Positions 1 through 10,355 of a stretch of DNA of 64,000 nucleotides are shown piece by piece. The notes below the pieces were generated by a model. The model was not told where the DNA came from. It made no database searches and was given only the letters and a program-made list of their open reading frames with translations. The stretch is from contig JAFMOC010000260.1 of the NCBI GenBank assembly GCA_019802505.1, forward strand, positions 124,001-188,000, in the 5' to 3' direction. The position numbers and the translations under genes were made by a program. Each line of letters starts with the position of its first letter. The first letter of the stretch is position 1. Source of the stretch: Corydoras sp. C115. Taxonomy: Eukaryota > Chordata > Actinopteri > Siluriformes > Callichthyidae.

Positions 1-192
1 ACAGAACAGCATACAGTAGAAATGAATCCTACAGGATGGTTATGAGCAGCGGGTTATGAGCATGTTAGAACCAACAGAGATATCAGGACGATATGTGGTT
101 TCATTTGGATCATCAGTTTTTTTGTACTAGTTGTGATACTACTAGTTATTTTTGAGAAGAACATTTTGTGTTTGTTACTGGATGGGATGTAA

Positions 193-1125
193 ATGATGGA
201 AAACTCCTCCAGCGAGATCGTTTTTGTGCTTTATGGTCTGAACGACACGAGAACCAACAAAAACATTTACTTTGCATCTGGTTCAGTCGTCTATATAATG
301 ACTCTGTGTATGAATCTGACATTAGTGATGGTTGTTATTTTAGAAAAGGCACTCCATGAGCCCATGTATCTGCTCATATGCGGTTTGTTTGTAAATGGAA
401 TATGGGGAGCCTCTTCTTTCTATCCAAAAATACTTGCTGATTTGTTATCAGACCAACAGGTTATCTCTTATACAGGGTGTCTGACACAACTTTATGCAAT
501 TTATGTTTATATATTTTTTGAATACACATGTTTAACGGTCATGTCATATGACAGATATGTAGCTATTTGTAAACCTTTAAAATATCACGCCATCATGACT
601 CTCAGAGGAGGGTTAAGATTATTGGTTATTGCTTGGTTCTGTACTCTTCTTGAGTCGACTATAGGGATAGTGTTTACGACTCAGCTTCGGTTATGTGGTA
701 ATGAAATTTACAAGCTTTATTGTTTTAACTGGGAGGTTGTTAAGTTGTCTTGTTCAGATGTGACTTTAAATAATGCATATGGTTATGTTATAATACTCTA
801 CCATGTCTCTCAAGCTGTGATTATTATCATTTCATATGTTCTCATAATTAAAGCTTCATTAAGGTCTAAGACACAGAGAGTTAAATTCATGCAGACATGC
901 CTTCCACATTTAATAACACTCTTTAATTTTACTATTTCAGTGTTGTTTGATATCATGTACTCTCGTTATGGTAAAATCAACGGGATGCTGGCGCTGCGCA
1001 ACATTTTAAGCATCGAGTTTCTTATTGTTCCTCCTCTTTTAAATCCCATAATATATGGAATGAAACTCGCGCAGATCCGCCACGGTTTAATCAGATTATA
1101 CAGACGCTCAGTTAAGGCCCTGTGA
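193..1125 (+). CDS. Odorant receptor 1 (teleost OR, class A GPCR), intact
   Basis: Seven-transmembrane receptor expected in cilia of olfactory sensory neurons, signalling through an olfactory G protein. The single-exon frame is 310 codons, normal for fish ORs. Visible hallmarks: N-terminal glycosylation sequon at Asn4; LHEPMYL before TM2 (residues 54-60); conserved Cys96 before TM3; MSYDRYVAIC at the end of TM3 (117-126); Cys 168, 177 and 187 in extracellular loop 2; KFMQTCLPHL opening TM6 (231-240); PPLLNPIIYGMK in TM7 (280-291). Two adjacent ATG codons (193 and 196) start the frame; the second gives the more usual MENSS start. It is almost identical to the receptor at 3110 but ends RRSVKAL like the receptor at 6634, and stops three codons earlier than that one because a Trp codon is a stop here. 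Ligand unknown. No family symbol can be assigned from sequence alone. Confidence 0.95.
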   Translation: MMENSSSEIVFVLYGLNDTRTNKNIYFASGSVVYIMTLCMNLTLVMVVILEKALHEPMYLLICGLFVNGIWGASSFYPKILADLLSDQQVISYTGCLTQLYAIYVYIFFEYTCLTVMSYDRYVAICKPLKYHAIMTLRGGLRLLVIAWFCTLLESTIGIVFTTQLRLCGNEIYKLYCFNWEVVKLSCSDVTLNNAYGYVIILYHVSQAVIIIISYVLIIKASLRSKTQRVKFMQTCLPHLITLFNFTISVLFDIMYSRYGKINGMLALRNILSIEFLIVPPLLNPIIYGMKLAQIRHGLIRLYRRSVKAL

Positions 1126-2906
1126 AAGTTTTAAGAGGTATTAAAGTTGTTTATAAAGACTTCTGCAAATGTTTGGTCAATCCAGGTTAAATTACTTTTT
1201 TTTTAATTTATTTTGTATAAAAATAATAATCTTACAATACCCTCCACACGGAACAAACAAAGGTTTATATATTGCCATATATTGTACAAAATATAAAGGT
1301 AGAACTAACTTCGATAAAAATAACAAAAAAATATTTAATTTATTATTATATTTAAATATTAAAATGTATTTATTATTTTAAGTTTTTATTATTTGTTTCA
1401 GTAAATTTTATTTAATAGAAAAAAAAGAAGTAGTTCCATTGATGCAGCATTGTTTCTATGGTGGAAGTGTTCATATATTGACAAAAAATAATAATAATAA
1501 TAAAAAAAATAAAATAAAATAAAAAAAAACAATGTGGTGTTCATACATTTGCATATGTGTTTTTTTTTTTTAATGGTCCTTATTATCTGATAAGCACGTC
1601 ATTCAGCATGTGCAAAAATAAGTGTGAAACGTGAGGACATTACATGATTCCTTGTTCTCTCATTTTAAAAATTGCTTCAGATAAAAGCATCTGCTAAATG
1701 AATAAATGAAAATGTAATGTAAATATAAAGCAGGTCTCACTGCGGAACCCACATGTTCTCATGGTCATTATGGCACAACCCGCTTTTATAGAATACAAAC
1801 CAAATTATTAATATTTTTTAAATAGCCACAAACACATTTAAATATACATGTGCACGCAAAGTGAAGTACAGAGCAATTTTTTTAAGGAACTGAGAAACTT
1901 AAAATACCTCAATATACAAAAATCCACATTTCATATACTCCAGGTTATATTTACGTTTAAGTCACCTTGCCTCCAATCACCACAATTTAAAGAGTAGGGT
2001 AATTGGCAAATAAATAGTGGTTACCATGGCAACGAAAACAATGTTTTGCATCTGACATGCAAAAAAAATTAATAAAAATTTTATTGTTTTTTTCCCCAAA
2101 CTGCCCTCACCACACCCCCCCCCCCCCCGACCAGCTGAGAACCACTGCCTTTAAGAACTCTGCTGACATTCTTATCATGCATTTTATAAGCTGCTTATCT
2201 TTACCATAATTAAGCAGCAGCACTGGTGCTGACTGGTCGAAAGTTTCCAAAATTTTGACCATCCCGTAAAACTGCCTCACGCCCATTTTCGGCAAGGCAC
2301 CGCTTTCTCCCGATGGTGAAAACCAGAGCGTCTCTGCTCCCTCTCCTCTGAACCCAAATAAAAACTTAGAACCTGCCCTTTTCTCCAACGTGTGTCCATT
2401 AGCAGCCCCACTATCACAGCACATTTCAGTTTATATCATGTCAGCAGCCTGTACAACAGAATAAAGTGCTGCATTTTTAGAGAAGACGTTCCAGATTAAT
2501 GCACCAAGGGCACCGTCAATAACCCTCTGCGACCCACAATTCACGCTGGGTAAGAAACAGACGTCCTATAATGTGTCATGGTACTTAACCTCCTGAAGTG
2601 GGGCATGTCAGCTGAAACATGGCCACCATACCAATTTCACAGTGCCCCTAAGCACCCTGTACTATAACACTCATATGTAGATTGCAGTCAGCAGAAGAGG
2701 GAGGCCTAGACCAGGCTGGTTAGCAATAACACCACACGGACTGACCATTAAAACCTCTGCTCCCAGTAGGAAAGCTTTCCGTAGTCGAAGAAAAACATTT
2801 TCATGGTGAAAAAAACACAAAAAACAAAAAACAAAACTACACCAGAGCAACTTTTCCCTTTCGGGAATTTACATTTCTAAACGTCACAGCTGAGTTTCGG
2901 TCTCAG
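1126..2906. other. Intergenic, AT-rich, no gene seen
   Basis: Between ORs 1 and 2. AT-rich with A and T homopolymers, a C run at 2116-2128 and a short SINE/LINE tail (AGATAAAAGCATCTGCTAAATG, about 1678-1700). Part of 2140-2300 is homologous to 4700-4810, so the OR duplication unit extends well upstream of the promoter. Confidence 0.6.
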
Positions 2907-2910
2907 CGTG

Positions 2911-2918
2911 TATATAAA
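2911..2918 (+). promoter_or_regulatory. TATA box of odorant receptor 2
   Basis: TATATAAA within the block CAGCGTGTATATAAACAG, which recurs upstream of OR 3 at 6545-6560. The window begins just 3' of the corresponding site of OR 1 (position 1 equals 2918 here), so OR 1's TATA box lies just outside. Position and conservation support a shared core promoter; no transcript data. Confidence 0.6.
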
Positions 2919-3109
2919 CAGAACAGCATACAGTAGAAATGAATCCTACAGGATGGTTATGAGCAGCGGGTTATGAGCATGTTAGAACCAACAGAGATAT
3001 CAGGACGATATGTGGTTTCATTTGGATCATCAGTTTTTTTGTACTAGTTGTGATACTACTAGTTATTTTTGAGAAGAACATTTTGTGTTTGTAACTGGAT
3101 GGGATGTGA

Positions 3110-4048
3110 ATGATGGAAAACTCCTCCAGCGAGATCGTTTTTGTGCTTTATGGTCTGAACGACACGAGAACCAACAAAAACATTTACTTTGCATCTGGTT
3201 CAGTCGTCTATATAATGACTCTGTGTATGAATCTGACATTAGTGATGGTGGTTATTTTAGAAAAGGCACTCCATGAGCCCATGTATCTGCTCATATGCGG
3301 TTTGTTTGTAAATGGAATATGGGGAGCCTCTTCATTCTATCCAAAAATACTTGCTGATTTGTTATCAGACCAACAGGTTATCTCTTATACAGGGTGTCTG
3401 ACACAACTTTATGCAATTTATGTTTATATATTCTTTGAATACACATGTTTAACGGTCATGTCCTATGACAGATATGTAGCTATTTGTAAACCTTTAAAAT
3501 ATCACGCCATCATGACTCTCAGAGGAGGGTTAAGATTATTGGTTATTGCTTGGTTCTGTACTCTTCTTGAGTCGACTGTAGGGATAATTTTAACAATTCA
3601 GCTTCGGTTATGTGGTAATGAAATTTACAAGCTTTATTGTTTTAACTGGGAGGTTGTTAAGTTGTCTTGTTCAGATGTGACTTTAAATAATGCATATGGT
3701 TATGTTATAATACTCTACCATATTTCTCAAGCTGTGATTATTATCATTTCATATGTTCTCATAATCAAGGCTTCATTAAGGTCTAAGACACAGAGAGTTA
3801 AATTCATGCAGACATGCCTTCCACATTTAATAACACTCTTTAATTTTACTATTTCAGTGCTGTTTGATATCATGTACTCTCGTTATGGTAAAATCAATGG
3901 GATGCTGGCGCTGCGCAACATTTTAAGCATCGAGTTTCTTATTGTTCCTCCTCTTTTAAATCCCATAATATATGGAATGAAACTCGCGCAGATCCGCCAC
4001 GGTTTAATCAGATTATTCAGACGCTCAGTTCAGATTTTCTGGAAGTAG
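3110..4048 (+). CDS. Odorant receptor 2 (near-identical tandem copy of OR 1), intact
   Basis: Intact 312-codon single-exon OR with the same hallmark motifs as the copy at 193 (LHEPMYL, MSYDRYVAIC, KFMQTCLPHL, NPIIYGMK). The match to OR 1 includes the 5' leader and runs at a constant offset of 2917 bp from window position 1 until the last dozen codons. Protein differences cluster at TM4/loop 2 (about residues 156-163) and at the C-terminus, which reads RRSVQIFWK instead of RRSVKAL. A TATA box lies at 2911, about 200 bp upstream of the ATG. Recent duplicate; both copies look functional. Confidence 0.95.
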   Translation: MMENSSSEIVFVLYGLNDTRTNKNIYFASGSVVYIMTLCMNLTLVMVVILEKALHEPMYLLICGLFVNGIWGASSFYPKILADLLSDQQVISYTGCLTQLYAIYVYIFFEYTCLTVMSYDRYVAICKPLKYHAIMTLRGGLRLLVIAWFCTLLESTVGIILTIQLRLCGNEIYKLYCFNWEVVKLSCSDVTLNNAYGYVIILYHISQAVIIIISYVLIIKASLRSKTQRVKFMQTCLPHLITLFNFTISVLFDIMYSRYGKINGMLALRNILSIEFLIVPPLLNPIIYGMKLAQIRHGLIRLFRRSVQIFWK

Positions 4049-4879
4049 TGAGAATAAGGTTTGGGCATCTCTGTATAAATTATATCATCTATGTAAAAAA
4101 AAATAACAAACTTTAGTTCCAAAATTTAGTTTAAAATTTTTTTCCAGTTGTATTTATTTATATTTTTTTGTTTTTACAAATAATAAAAACTATCTGTCAT
4201 AATATATTGTTTTACTTTTTGTGATTCACTAAATTTAACAAAAAGGTTGTTGTATGCGAGTTCAGGGATCCTGACCATAAGAGAACAGAGAGTCAAGAGC
4301 ACGGTTCCAAAATTTGGAGGAAATCTGATGCACTACAGTCTGTAAGAGTACAACTACAAAGTGCATCTGTATGGTCAGTGGAACTCATATAATGTGTGTA
4401 AAATTTTATAAACTTTAAAAAAAAATGCACTTTTTTTTTTTAACCCAGTCATCTGTTAATTTACCGACAAATAGAATTAAAAATATATATCTTTTCGGTT
4501 TTGAGTCCAAGCTCCTCTGTTCTACCTCCATTAGAATGAGGCCTTGCATTGTTCCACTAAAACACACACGGCAGTCAGCATCAACAATATAAAGCTGTAC
4601 ATGAATGAAAATTTTACACACATATTAAAAACTTAATAATATGGACCCTGAATGTGAACCAGCTCAGAGGAGGGTGCAATTACATGGTTCCGTACAGAAC
4701 GCTGACATTTTCATACCTGCATTTTATAAGATGCTTATTTTAATTAAGACCAACGGACGTGTTTGTGCTCACTGGTCGAAAGTGTTAATGTTCGAAAATC
4801 CTGTACACCCCCCCCCCCAAAACCTCTTTGTAGGTTAAGCAATGGGTCAACTGTGTGTATATATATAAAAAAATTAATT

Positions 4880-5312
4880 AATTAAAAAAAAAAAAAAAAA
4901 AACTGTGTTACTGAACCCACGCGAACCCAAGTGAGAAAATATTCAGAATTCGCACTTTTCTGTCAAGTTTGTCCATTTCATTTAATTTCGTTAGCAGCCC
5001 AACTAACCTCAAAGCCAGGAGCATCAATAACAAGCCTCCTCGGCCCACGGTGAAATAAAAGGAGTGTGTGTGTGTGTGTGTCAACGCAGGGAAATGTCTA
5101 TTTACCAAATACCTGTTATAAAAAAAAATAATAATAAAAAAAAAAAAAAAAAAAAAAGGGGGGGGGGGGGGGGGCGCAGCTTCGAATAACAATCAGGTTT
5201 GATGAACTTACAGTATAGTTGGTTTTCTCCATGGCTTCTGACTTGTGGTGTTCTCATCTGTAAGTCACTTTGGATAAAAGCGTCTGCTAAATGTAAATGT
5301 AAATGTAAATGA
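4880..5312 (+). mobile_element. Non-LTR retrotransposon 3' end, degraded
   Basis: A stretch with an A run, a G run, then AACAATCAGGTTTGATGAA and ending in TTGGATAAAAGCGTCTGCTAAATG plus (TAAATG)n. The same sequence recurs at 48740-48918. The tail is the widely shared fish L2/SINE 3' end. Includes a (TG)n run at about 5066-5083. Confidence 0.55.
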
Positions 5313-5464
5313 ACAGACATGCACTTCTCATTTGTCTATGTATTACAAGCAGAAACATCATTCTCCCTTTTAAATAATTAACTATAAACTTTATAATAAG
5401 TTAGATTTTCCCGCCTGGTTGGTTGCAGCCAGCTGTTTTTCCAACAATTCATGTAGAAAAGAAA

Positions 5465-6085
5465 AAAAAATCTTTAATTACAATTGTTACTAGTCAAAAT
5501 GACATTATGGATATGTCGGCTTGTAATGGAGGTCTATGGCACAAGCTTATTAGTAGAAATTGAATTGTTGATCTCAAGAAGAGAGGCACGGTGGCTTAGT
5601 GGTTTAGCACGTTCTCCTCTCAGCGCTAGGGATTCCCGGTTCAAATCCCCATCTGGGTGGAGTTTCCATGTTCTCCCCGTGTCTGCGTGGTTTTCCTCCG
5701 CGTTCTCCGGTTTCCTCCCACAGTCCAAAAACATGAATCAAGTCAATTGAATTCTCAAAATTGCCCCATATAGAGTGTGTCTGTGTGAGTGAGTGTGTGC
5801 CCAGCGATGGATTGGCGCCCTGTCCTGGGTGTATCTGCCCAGCGTCCGAGACGTTCTCCCCTGGATGGGCATGGGGAACCCCCCGCGACCCTAATAGAGG
5901 ATAAAGCGGGAGATAATGAATGAATGAATGAATGATCTCAAGAATGAACATTGTTACTAGTAAGAAATGAATTGTGGATATTCTTTAATTACAATTGTTA
6001 CTAGTCAAAATGACATTATGGATATGTTGACTTGCAATTCGAACTAGTAAAAATATAATTTTAGATATCTATAATTGCCATTACC
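5465..6085. repeat. Older AT-rich repeat split by a SINE
   Basis: The phrase TTTAATTACAATTGTTACTAGTCAAAATGACATTATGGATATG occurs at about 5472 and again at about 5983, with related ACTAGTAAAAATATAATT units after it. A SINE-A copy (5581-5932) has landed inside. Family not recognised. Confidence 0.45.
5581..5932 (+). mobile_element. SINE-A, full length, with target-site duplication
   Basis: Reference entry for this family. About 350 bp: a tRNA-like head with an A box (TGGCTTAGTGGTT) and B box (GGTTCGAATCC type; here GGTTCAAATCC), a central part with CCTCCCACAGTCCAAAAACATG, a 3' part ending in CCTAATAGAGGATAAAGCGG, and a (TGAA)n tail. A 12-bp duplication TGATCTCAAGAA flanks it at 5569-5580 and 5933-5944. 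It encodes nothing itself; such elements move using LINE enzymes. Confidence 0.9.
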
Positions 6086-6252
6086 GCTACTTATTAAATA
6101 GTAAAACGGCTTGCCATAGGCCTCCCGAAGTGGTGCACACCAAAAGTAGCACCCCCCCCCCCTCGACCCCACTTCCCACGACACAGTACCCATATGGAGC
6201 ATGCAAACTGCAGTCAATTGCAGTCACACAAACCAGACTGGTTATCAATAAC

Positions 6253-6253
6253 A

Positions 6254-6285
<32 letters not shown>
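6253..6285. repeat. (CA)n microsatellite
   Basis: About 16 CA units, upstream of OR 3. Confidence 0.9.
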
Positions 6286-6288
<3 letters not shown>

Positions 6289-6549
6289 CTGCATTTCATG
6301 TTGACACAAGTGGTTCTTTGCGCAGAAAGGCTGGCGTGGGCCGCTTTGGGCTAATCTGATTATCGATTTAATAAAATAAATGAGCTTCTGTCCTCAAATA
6401 AACGTTTAAACCAAATTCAGGTTTCCTGAAGTCAGACGGACATTATTTTCACAGTGAAACCTCAAGATGCAACCAAACACAAAGGCACACAAGCGCAACT
6501 TCAGGGAATTCCTATTCAGAAAGGTCACATGTGTCGAGGTCTCAGCGTG

Positions 6550-6557
6550 TATATAAA
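6550..6557 (+). promoter_or_regulatory. TATA box of odorant receptor 3
   Basis: TATATAAA in the same flanking context as the site at 2911; sequence upstream of both (for example a TGGTTA-CAATAACACCACAC block at 2720 and 6240) is also homologous. Confidence 0.6.
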
Positions 6558-6633
6558 CAGAACAGCATACAATAGAAGTCCTACAATCCTACAGGATGGT
6601 CCTATTTCTTTTTTTAATCTGGATGGGATGTGA

Positions 6634-7575
6634 ATGATGGAAAACTCCTCCAGCGAGATCGTTTTTGTGCTTCATGGTCTGAGCGACACGAGAACGAACA
6701 AAAACCTTTACTTTGCATTTGGTTTGGTGGTTTATTTTATAACTCTGTGTATGAATCTGACATTAGTGATGACCGTCTTTATGGAAAAGGCACTCCATGA
6801 GCCCATGTATCTGTTCATATGCAGTTTGTTCGTAAATGGAATATGGGGAGCCTCTTCATTCTATCCAAAAATACTTGCTGATTTGTTATCAGACCAACAT
6901 GTTATCTCATATACAGGGTGTCTGTCACAAGGTTATGCAATTTATGTTTATATATTCTTTGAATTTACATGTTTAACGGTCATGTCATACGACAGATATG
7001 TAGCTATTTGTAAGCCTCTGATGTATCACACCATCATGACGTTTAAAAGAGGGTTAAGGTTATTGATTATTGCTTGGTTCTGTACTTTTCTCGAGACGGC
7101 TTTAGGGCTTGTGTTTACATCCCAGCTTCGGTTATGTGGTAATGAAATTTACAAGCTTTACTGTTTGAACTGGGAGGTTGTTAAGTTGTCTTGTTCAGAT
7201 GTGACTTTAAATAATGCCTATGGTTATGTTCTGTTACTCTACCATGTCTCTCAAGCTCTGTTTATCATCGTTTCATATGTTCTCATAATCAAGGCTTCAT
7301 TAAGGTCTAAGACACAGAGAGTTAAATTCATGCAGACATGCCTTCCACATTTAATAACACTGATTAATTTTTCCATTTCAGTGTTTTTTGATGTTCTGTA
7401 CGCTCGTTATGGTAAAATCAACGGGATGCTGGCGCTGCACAACATCATGGCTATAGAGTTTCTTATTGTTCCCCCTCTTTTAAATCCCATAATATATGGA
7501 ATGAAACTCACGCAGATCCGCCACGGTTTAATCAGATTATACAGACGCTCAGTTAAGGCCCTGTGGAGAATTTAA
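6634..7575 (+). CDS. Odorant receptor 3 (close paralogue), intact
   Basis: Intact 313-codon single-exon OR. All diagnostic motifs are present: N-terminal sequon NSS, LHEPMYL, MSYDRYVAIC, KFMQTCLPHL and NPIIYGMK. The N-terminal 20 residues are nearly identical to ORs 1 and 2. Differences fall mainly in TM1, TM3-TM5 and TM6, the regions that shape the odorant pocket. C-terminus is RRSVKALWRI. The start has the same Met-Met pair as its neighbours; a TATA box at 6550 sits about 84 bp upstream, closer than in OR 2 because part of the leader is missing. Confidence 0.95.
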   Translation: MMENSSSEIVFVLHGLSDTRTNKNLYFAFGLVVYFITLCMNLTLVMTVFMEKALHEPMYLFICSLFVNGIWGASSFYPKILADLLSDQHVISYTGCLSQGYAIYVYIFFEFTCLTVMSYDRYVAICKPLMYHTIMTFKRGLRLLIIAWFCTFLETALGLVFTSQLRLCGNEIYKLYCLNWEVVKLSCSDVTLNNAYGYVLLLYHVSQALFIIVSYVLIIKASLRSKTQRVKFMQTCLPHLITLINFSISVFFDVLYARYGKINGMLALHNIMAIEFLIVPPLLNPIIYGMKLTQIRHGLIRLYRRSVKALWRI

Positions 7576-8278
7576 GAAAGAATTCAGTGCACAGTTTGAT
7601 GCACAGATGTATATATTGAAGTAAATGTACAATATATGAAAACAAGCAACTGTAAAATAATAAAAGATAATATATCCCATAGTTCAATTCATTCATTCAA
7701 TATTTTATGTTTTACTTTATATAAAAATTAATTTAGTAAAATAAAAAGGTGTATGCATGGAAACATTTTTTTTTTTCATGAAAGTCATTTTTTGACATTT
7801 AAAAAAGTCAATAAAATATAATGTGGCACCCAAAACATTCACATGTTTTTTTGATTTTTCAGGGTCATAATTTTATAATATGCATGCAAGTCAGCATGTG
7901 CAAAAATACTTTGATTTAAAAATGACAAATATAAATCCTAATAATAATAATAATGACATAATTATAAAGAACATTGTTATCGTTAATTACAATTAGATAG
8001 ATAGCTAGATAGATGACCTGTAAAATAAATAAATGAATGAATTTGGAAAAAAAGAGTGTTGGGAGTTAAATAATTTTAATAATTATTAATTGCAAAGGTG
8101 ATTGAATACAATTAATCTAGTCATTCAGCGTTTTCAAGAAACATCTGAAGACTCAGAAAAGAACATCAGTATCCTCAAAAAGATGCGTGTAGGCATCTTT
8201 TGAAGTAAAGACACTATTTCAGATTAATTACTCTGCAGTTCAGCTAGTTTCATAAAAACCTATTTTTTTTTACAGCAG

Positions 8279-8453
8279 AGGGTGTGGTAGCTCAGTGGTT
8301 GGGGCATTGGGCTATCAATCTGAAGGTTGTGGGTTCAAATCCCAGGTTTACTGACGTTACCAATGTGGGTCCTTGAGCAAGGCCCTTAACCCTCATTGGG
8401 TGTTTTTTTCCTTTGGATAAAGGCGTCTGATAAATGACCAAATACAAATGCAA
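8279..8453 (+). mobile_element. SINE-B (second tRNA-derived SINE family)
   Basis: Reference entry for this family. tRNA-like head GTGGTAGCTCAGTGGTTGGG with B box GGTTCAAATCC, a middle with CCTTGAGCAAGGCCCTTAACCC, and the common fish tail TTTGGATAAAGGCGTCTG. The insertion boundary is visible by comparison with the uninterrupted repeat unit at about 9015. Confidence 0.8.
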
Positions 8454-9511
8454 ATTTATAAAGGGTATAAATATTTTAAACCAATATACATATTTAGCAG
8501 GAATATATTTTATAGAACTGGTCAGCAACCTTTATGTAATCATTTAAAATCCTATCTTGAGAAACGTCACTATTTTTGCAGTTAAATATAAATATAAATT
8601 GTAATTAACAATAACAATGTACTTTATAATAATAATAATAACAATTATAAAGAACGTTTTTATTGTTAATTACAATTAGATAGATAGCTAGATAGATGAC
8701 CTGTAAAAAAAATAATAATAATAAATAAATAAATAAATAAATAAAGGAATGAATGAATTTGAAAAACAAGTGTTGAAGTTAAATAATTTTAATAATTATT
8801 AATTGCAAAGCTGATTGGATACAATTCATCTCGTCATTCAGCATTTTCAAGAAACATCTGAAGACCTTTTTTCATCAGTATCCTCACAAAGATGAGTGTG
8901 AGCATCTTATGAAGTAAAGACACTATATCAGATCAGATAGTTATATCAGATAGTTAAGAGTCAGCGTTAATTACTCTGCAGTTCAGCTAGTTTCATAAAA
9001 TCTGGTTTTATTTACAGCAGAGGGTATAGTACAGTTTTAAACCAATCTACACATTTTGCAGGAATATTTTTTATAGAACTGGTCAGCAACTTTTATGTAA
9101 TCATTTAAAATCCTGTCTTGAGAAACGTCACAATTTTTGCAGTTAAATATAAATATAAATTGTAATTAACAATAACAATGTACTTTATAATAATAACATA
9201 ATTATAAAGTACATTGTTATTGTTAATTACAATTAGATAGATAGCTAGATAGATGACCTGTAAAATAAATAAATAAATAAATAAATAAAGGAATGAATGA
9301 ATTTGAAAAAACAAGTGTTGAAGTTAAATAATTTTAATAATTATTAATTGCAAAGGTGATTGGATACAATTCATCTCGTCATTCAGCATTTTCAAGAAAC
9401 ATCTGAAGATGTTTTCATAAAATCTGGTTTTATTTACAGCAGAGGGTACAGTATGGTTTTAAGCCAATCTACACATTTTGCAGGAATATTTTTTATAGAA
9501 CCGGTCAGCAA

Positions 9512-9863
9512 CCGGGCGGCACGGTGGCTTAGTGGTTTAGCATGTTCTCCTCTCAGCACTAGGGATTCCCGGTTCGAATCCCCATCTGGGTGGAGTTTCC
9601 ATGTTCTCCCCGTGTCCGCGTGGGTTTCCTCTGGGTTCTCCGGTTTCCTCCCACAGTCCAAAAAACATGGATCAAGTCAACTGAATTCTCAAAATTGCCC
9701 CATATAGAGTGTGTCTGTGTGAGTGAGTGTGTGCCCAGCGATGGATTGGCACCCTGTCCTGGTTCTATCTGCCAGCGCACGAGGCGTTCTCCCGTGGATG
9801 GGCATGTGGAACCCCACCGCGACCCTAATAGATGATAAAGCGGTAGATAATGAATGAATGAAT
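9512..9863 (+). mobile_element. SINE-A, full length
   Basis: Flanked by the 9-bp duplication GGTCAGCAA (9503-9511 and 9864-9872). Confidence 0.85.
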
Positions 9864-10120
9864 GGTCAGCAATCATTTTAAATCCTGTCTTGAGAAACGT
9901 CACTATTTTTGCAGTTAGGTATTTGTTATCTGTATGTACTGAATATAATTTTTTTTTTTTTTGTGTTGTGTTCAGGACAAAAATCATCATACTATGTGCT
10001 TTCAAGGTGAAACATTATCACGCACACTGATTTTAAAAGCGGCATCACAACAGAAATAGATTCCCTCCTTAGAGAGTCCTGACTGCTGCTCTTCATTAAG
10101 GTCATATAGCAAAGTCAGCA

Positions 10121-10128
10121 TATATAAA
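10121..10128 (+). promoter_or_regulatory. TATA box of odorant receptor 4
   Basis: TATATAAA about 235 bp before the OR 4 start codon. Same motif and similar spacing as OR 2, but the surrounding sequence is not obviously homologous. Confidence 0.5.
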
Positions 10129-10355
10129 CCGAGTCAACCACAGCGGAGAGGCGGACGTGGACATCTCCACAACCACCAGCTATCAGCCATCAGATGGACA
10201 TGAAGAATTCAAGCCTTAGAAGATCTTAAAGGATAAAAAACAAAAAGCTCACAGCATTCTTCAATGTTTAACCTTTCGGTAATATTACTGTAAACACCAC
10301 TTTCGAAGTGTTTGCATCTGTTTAATTTTGTATTTGTCAGTGCTGGAAGCGTTTA

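Larger units (their letters stand above)
7920..9900 (+). repeat. Three-copy local tandem repeat upstream of OR 4
   Basis: A block containing TTACAATTAGATAGATAGCTAGATAGATGACCTG, TTTTAATAATTATTAATTGCAAAG, ATTCAGC-TTTTCAAGAAACATCTGAAGA and TTACAGCAGAGGGT recurs at about 7990, 8670 and 9230. Units start near 7920, 8580 and 9120. Unit 1 is interrupted by a SINE-B (8279-8453) and unit 3 by a SINE-A (9512-9863), so both insertions postdate the triplication. Confidence 0.8.

Noticed and set aside
168..359. Open frame overlapping the start of OR 1, also seen at 3085
   Set aside because: It is an out-of-frame shadow of the receptor coding sequence.
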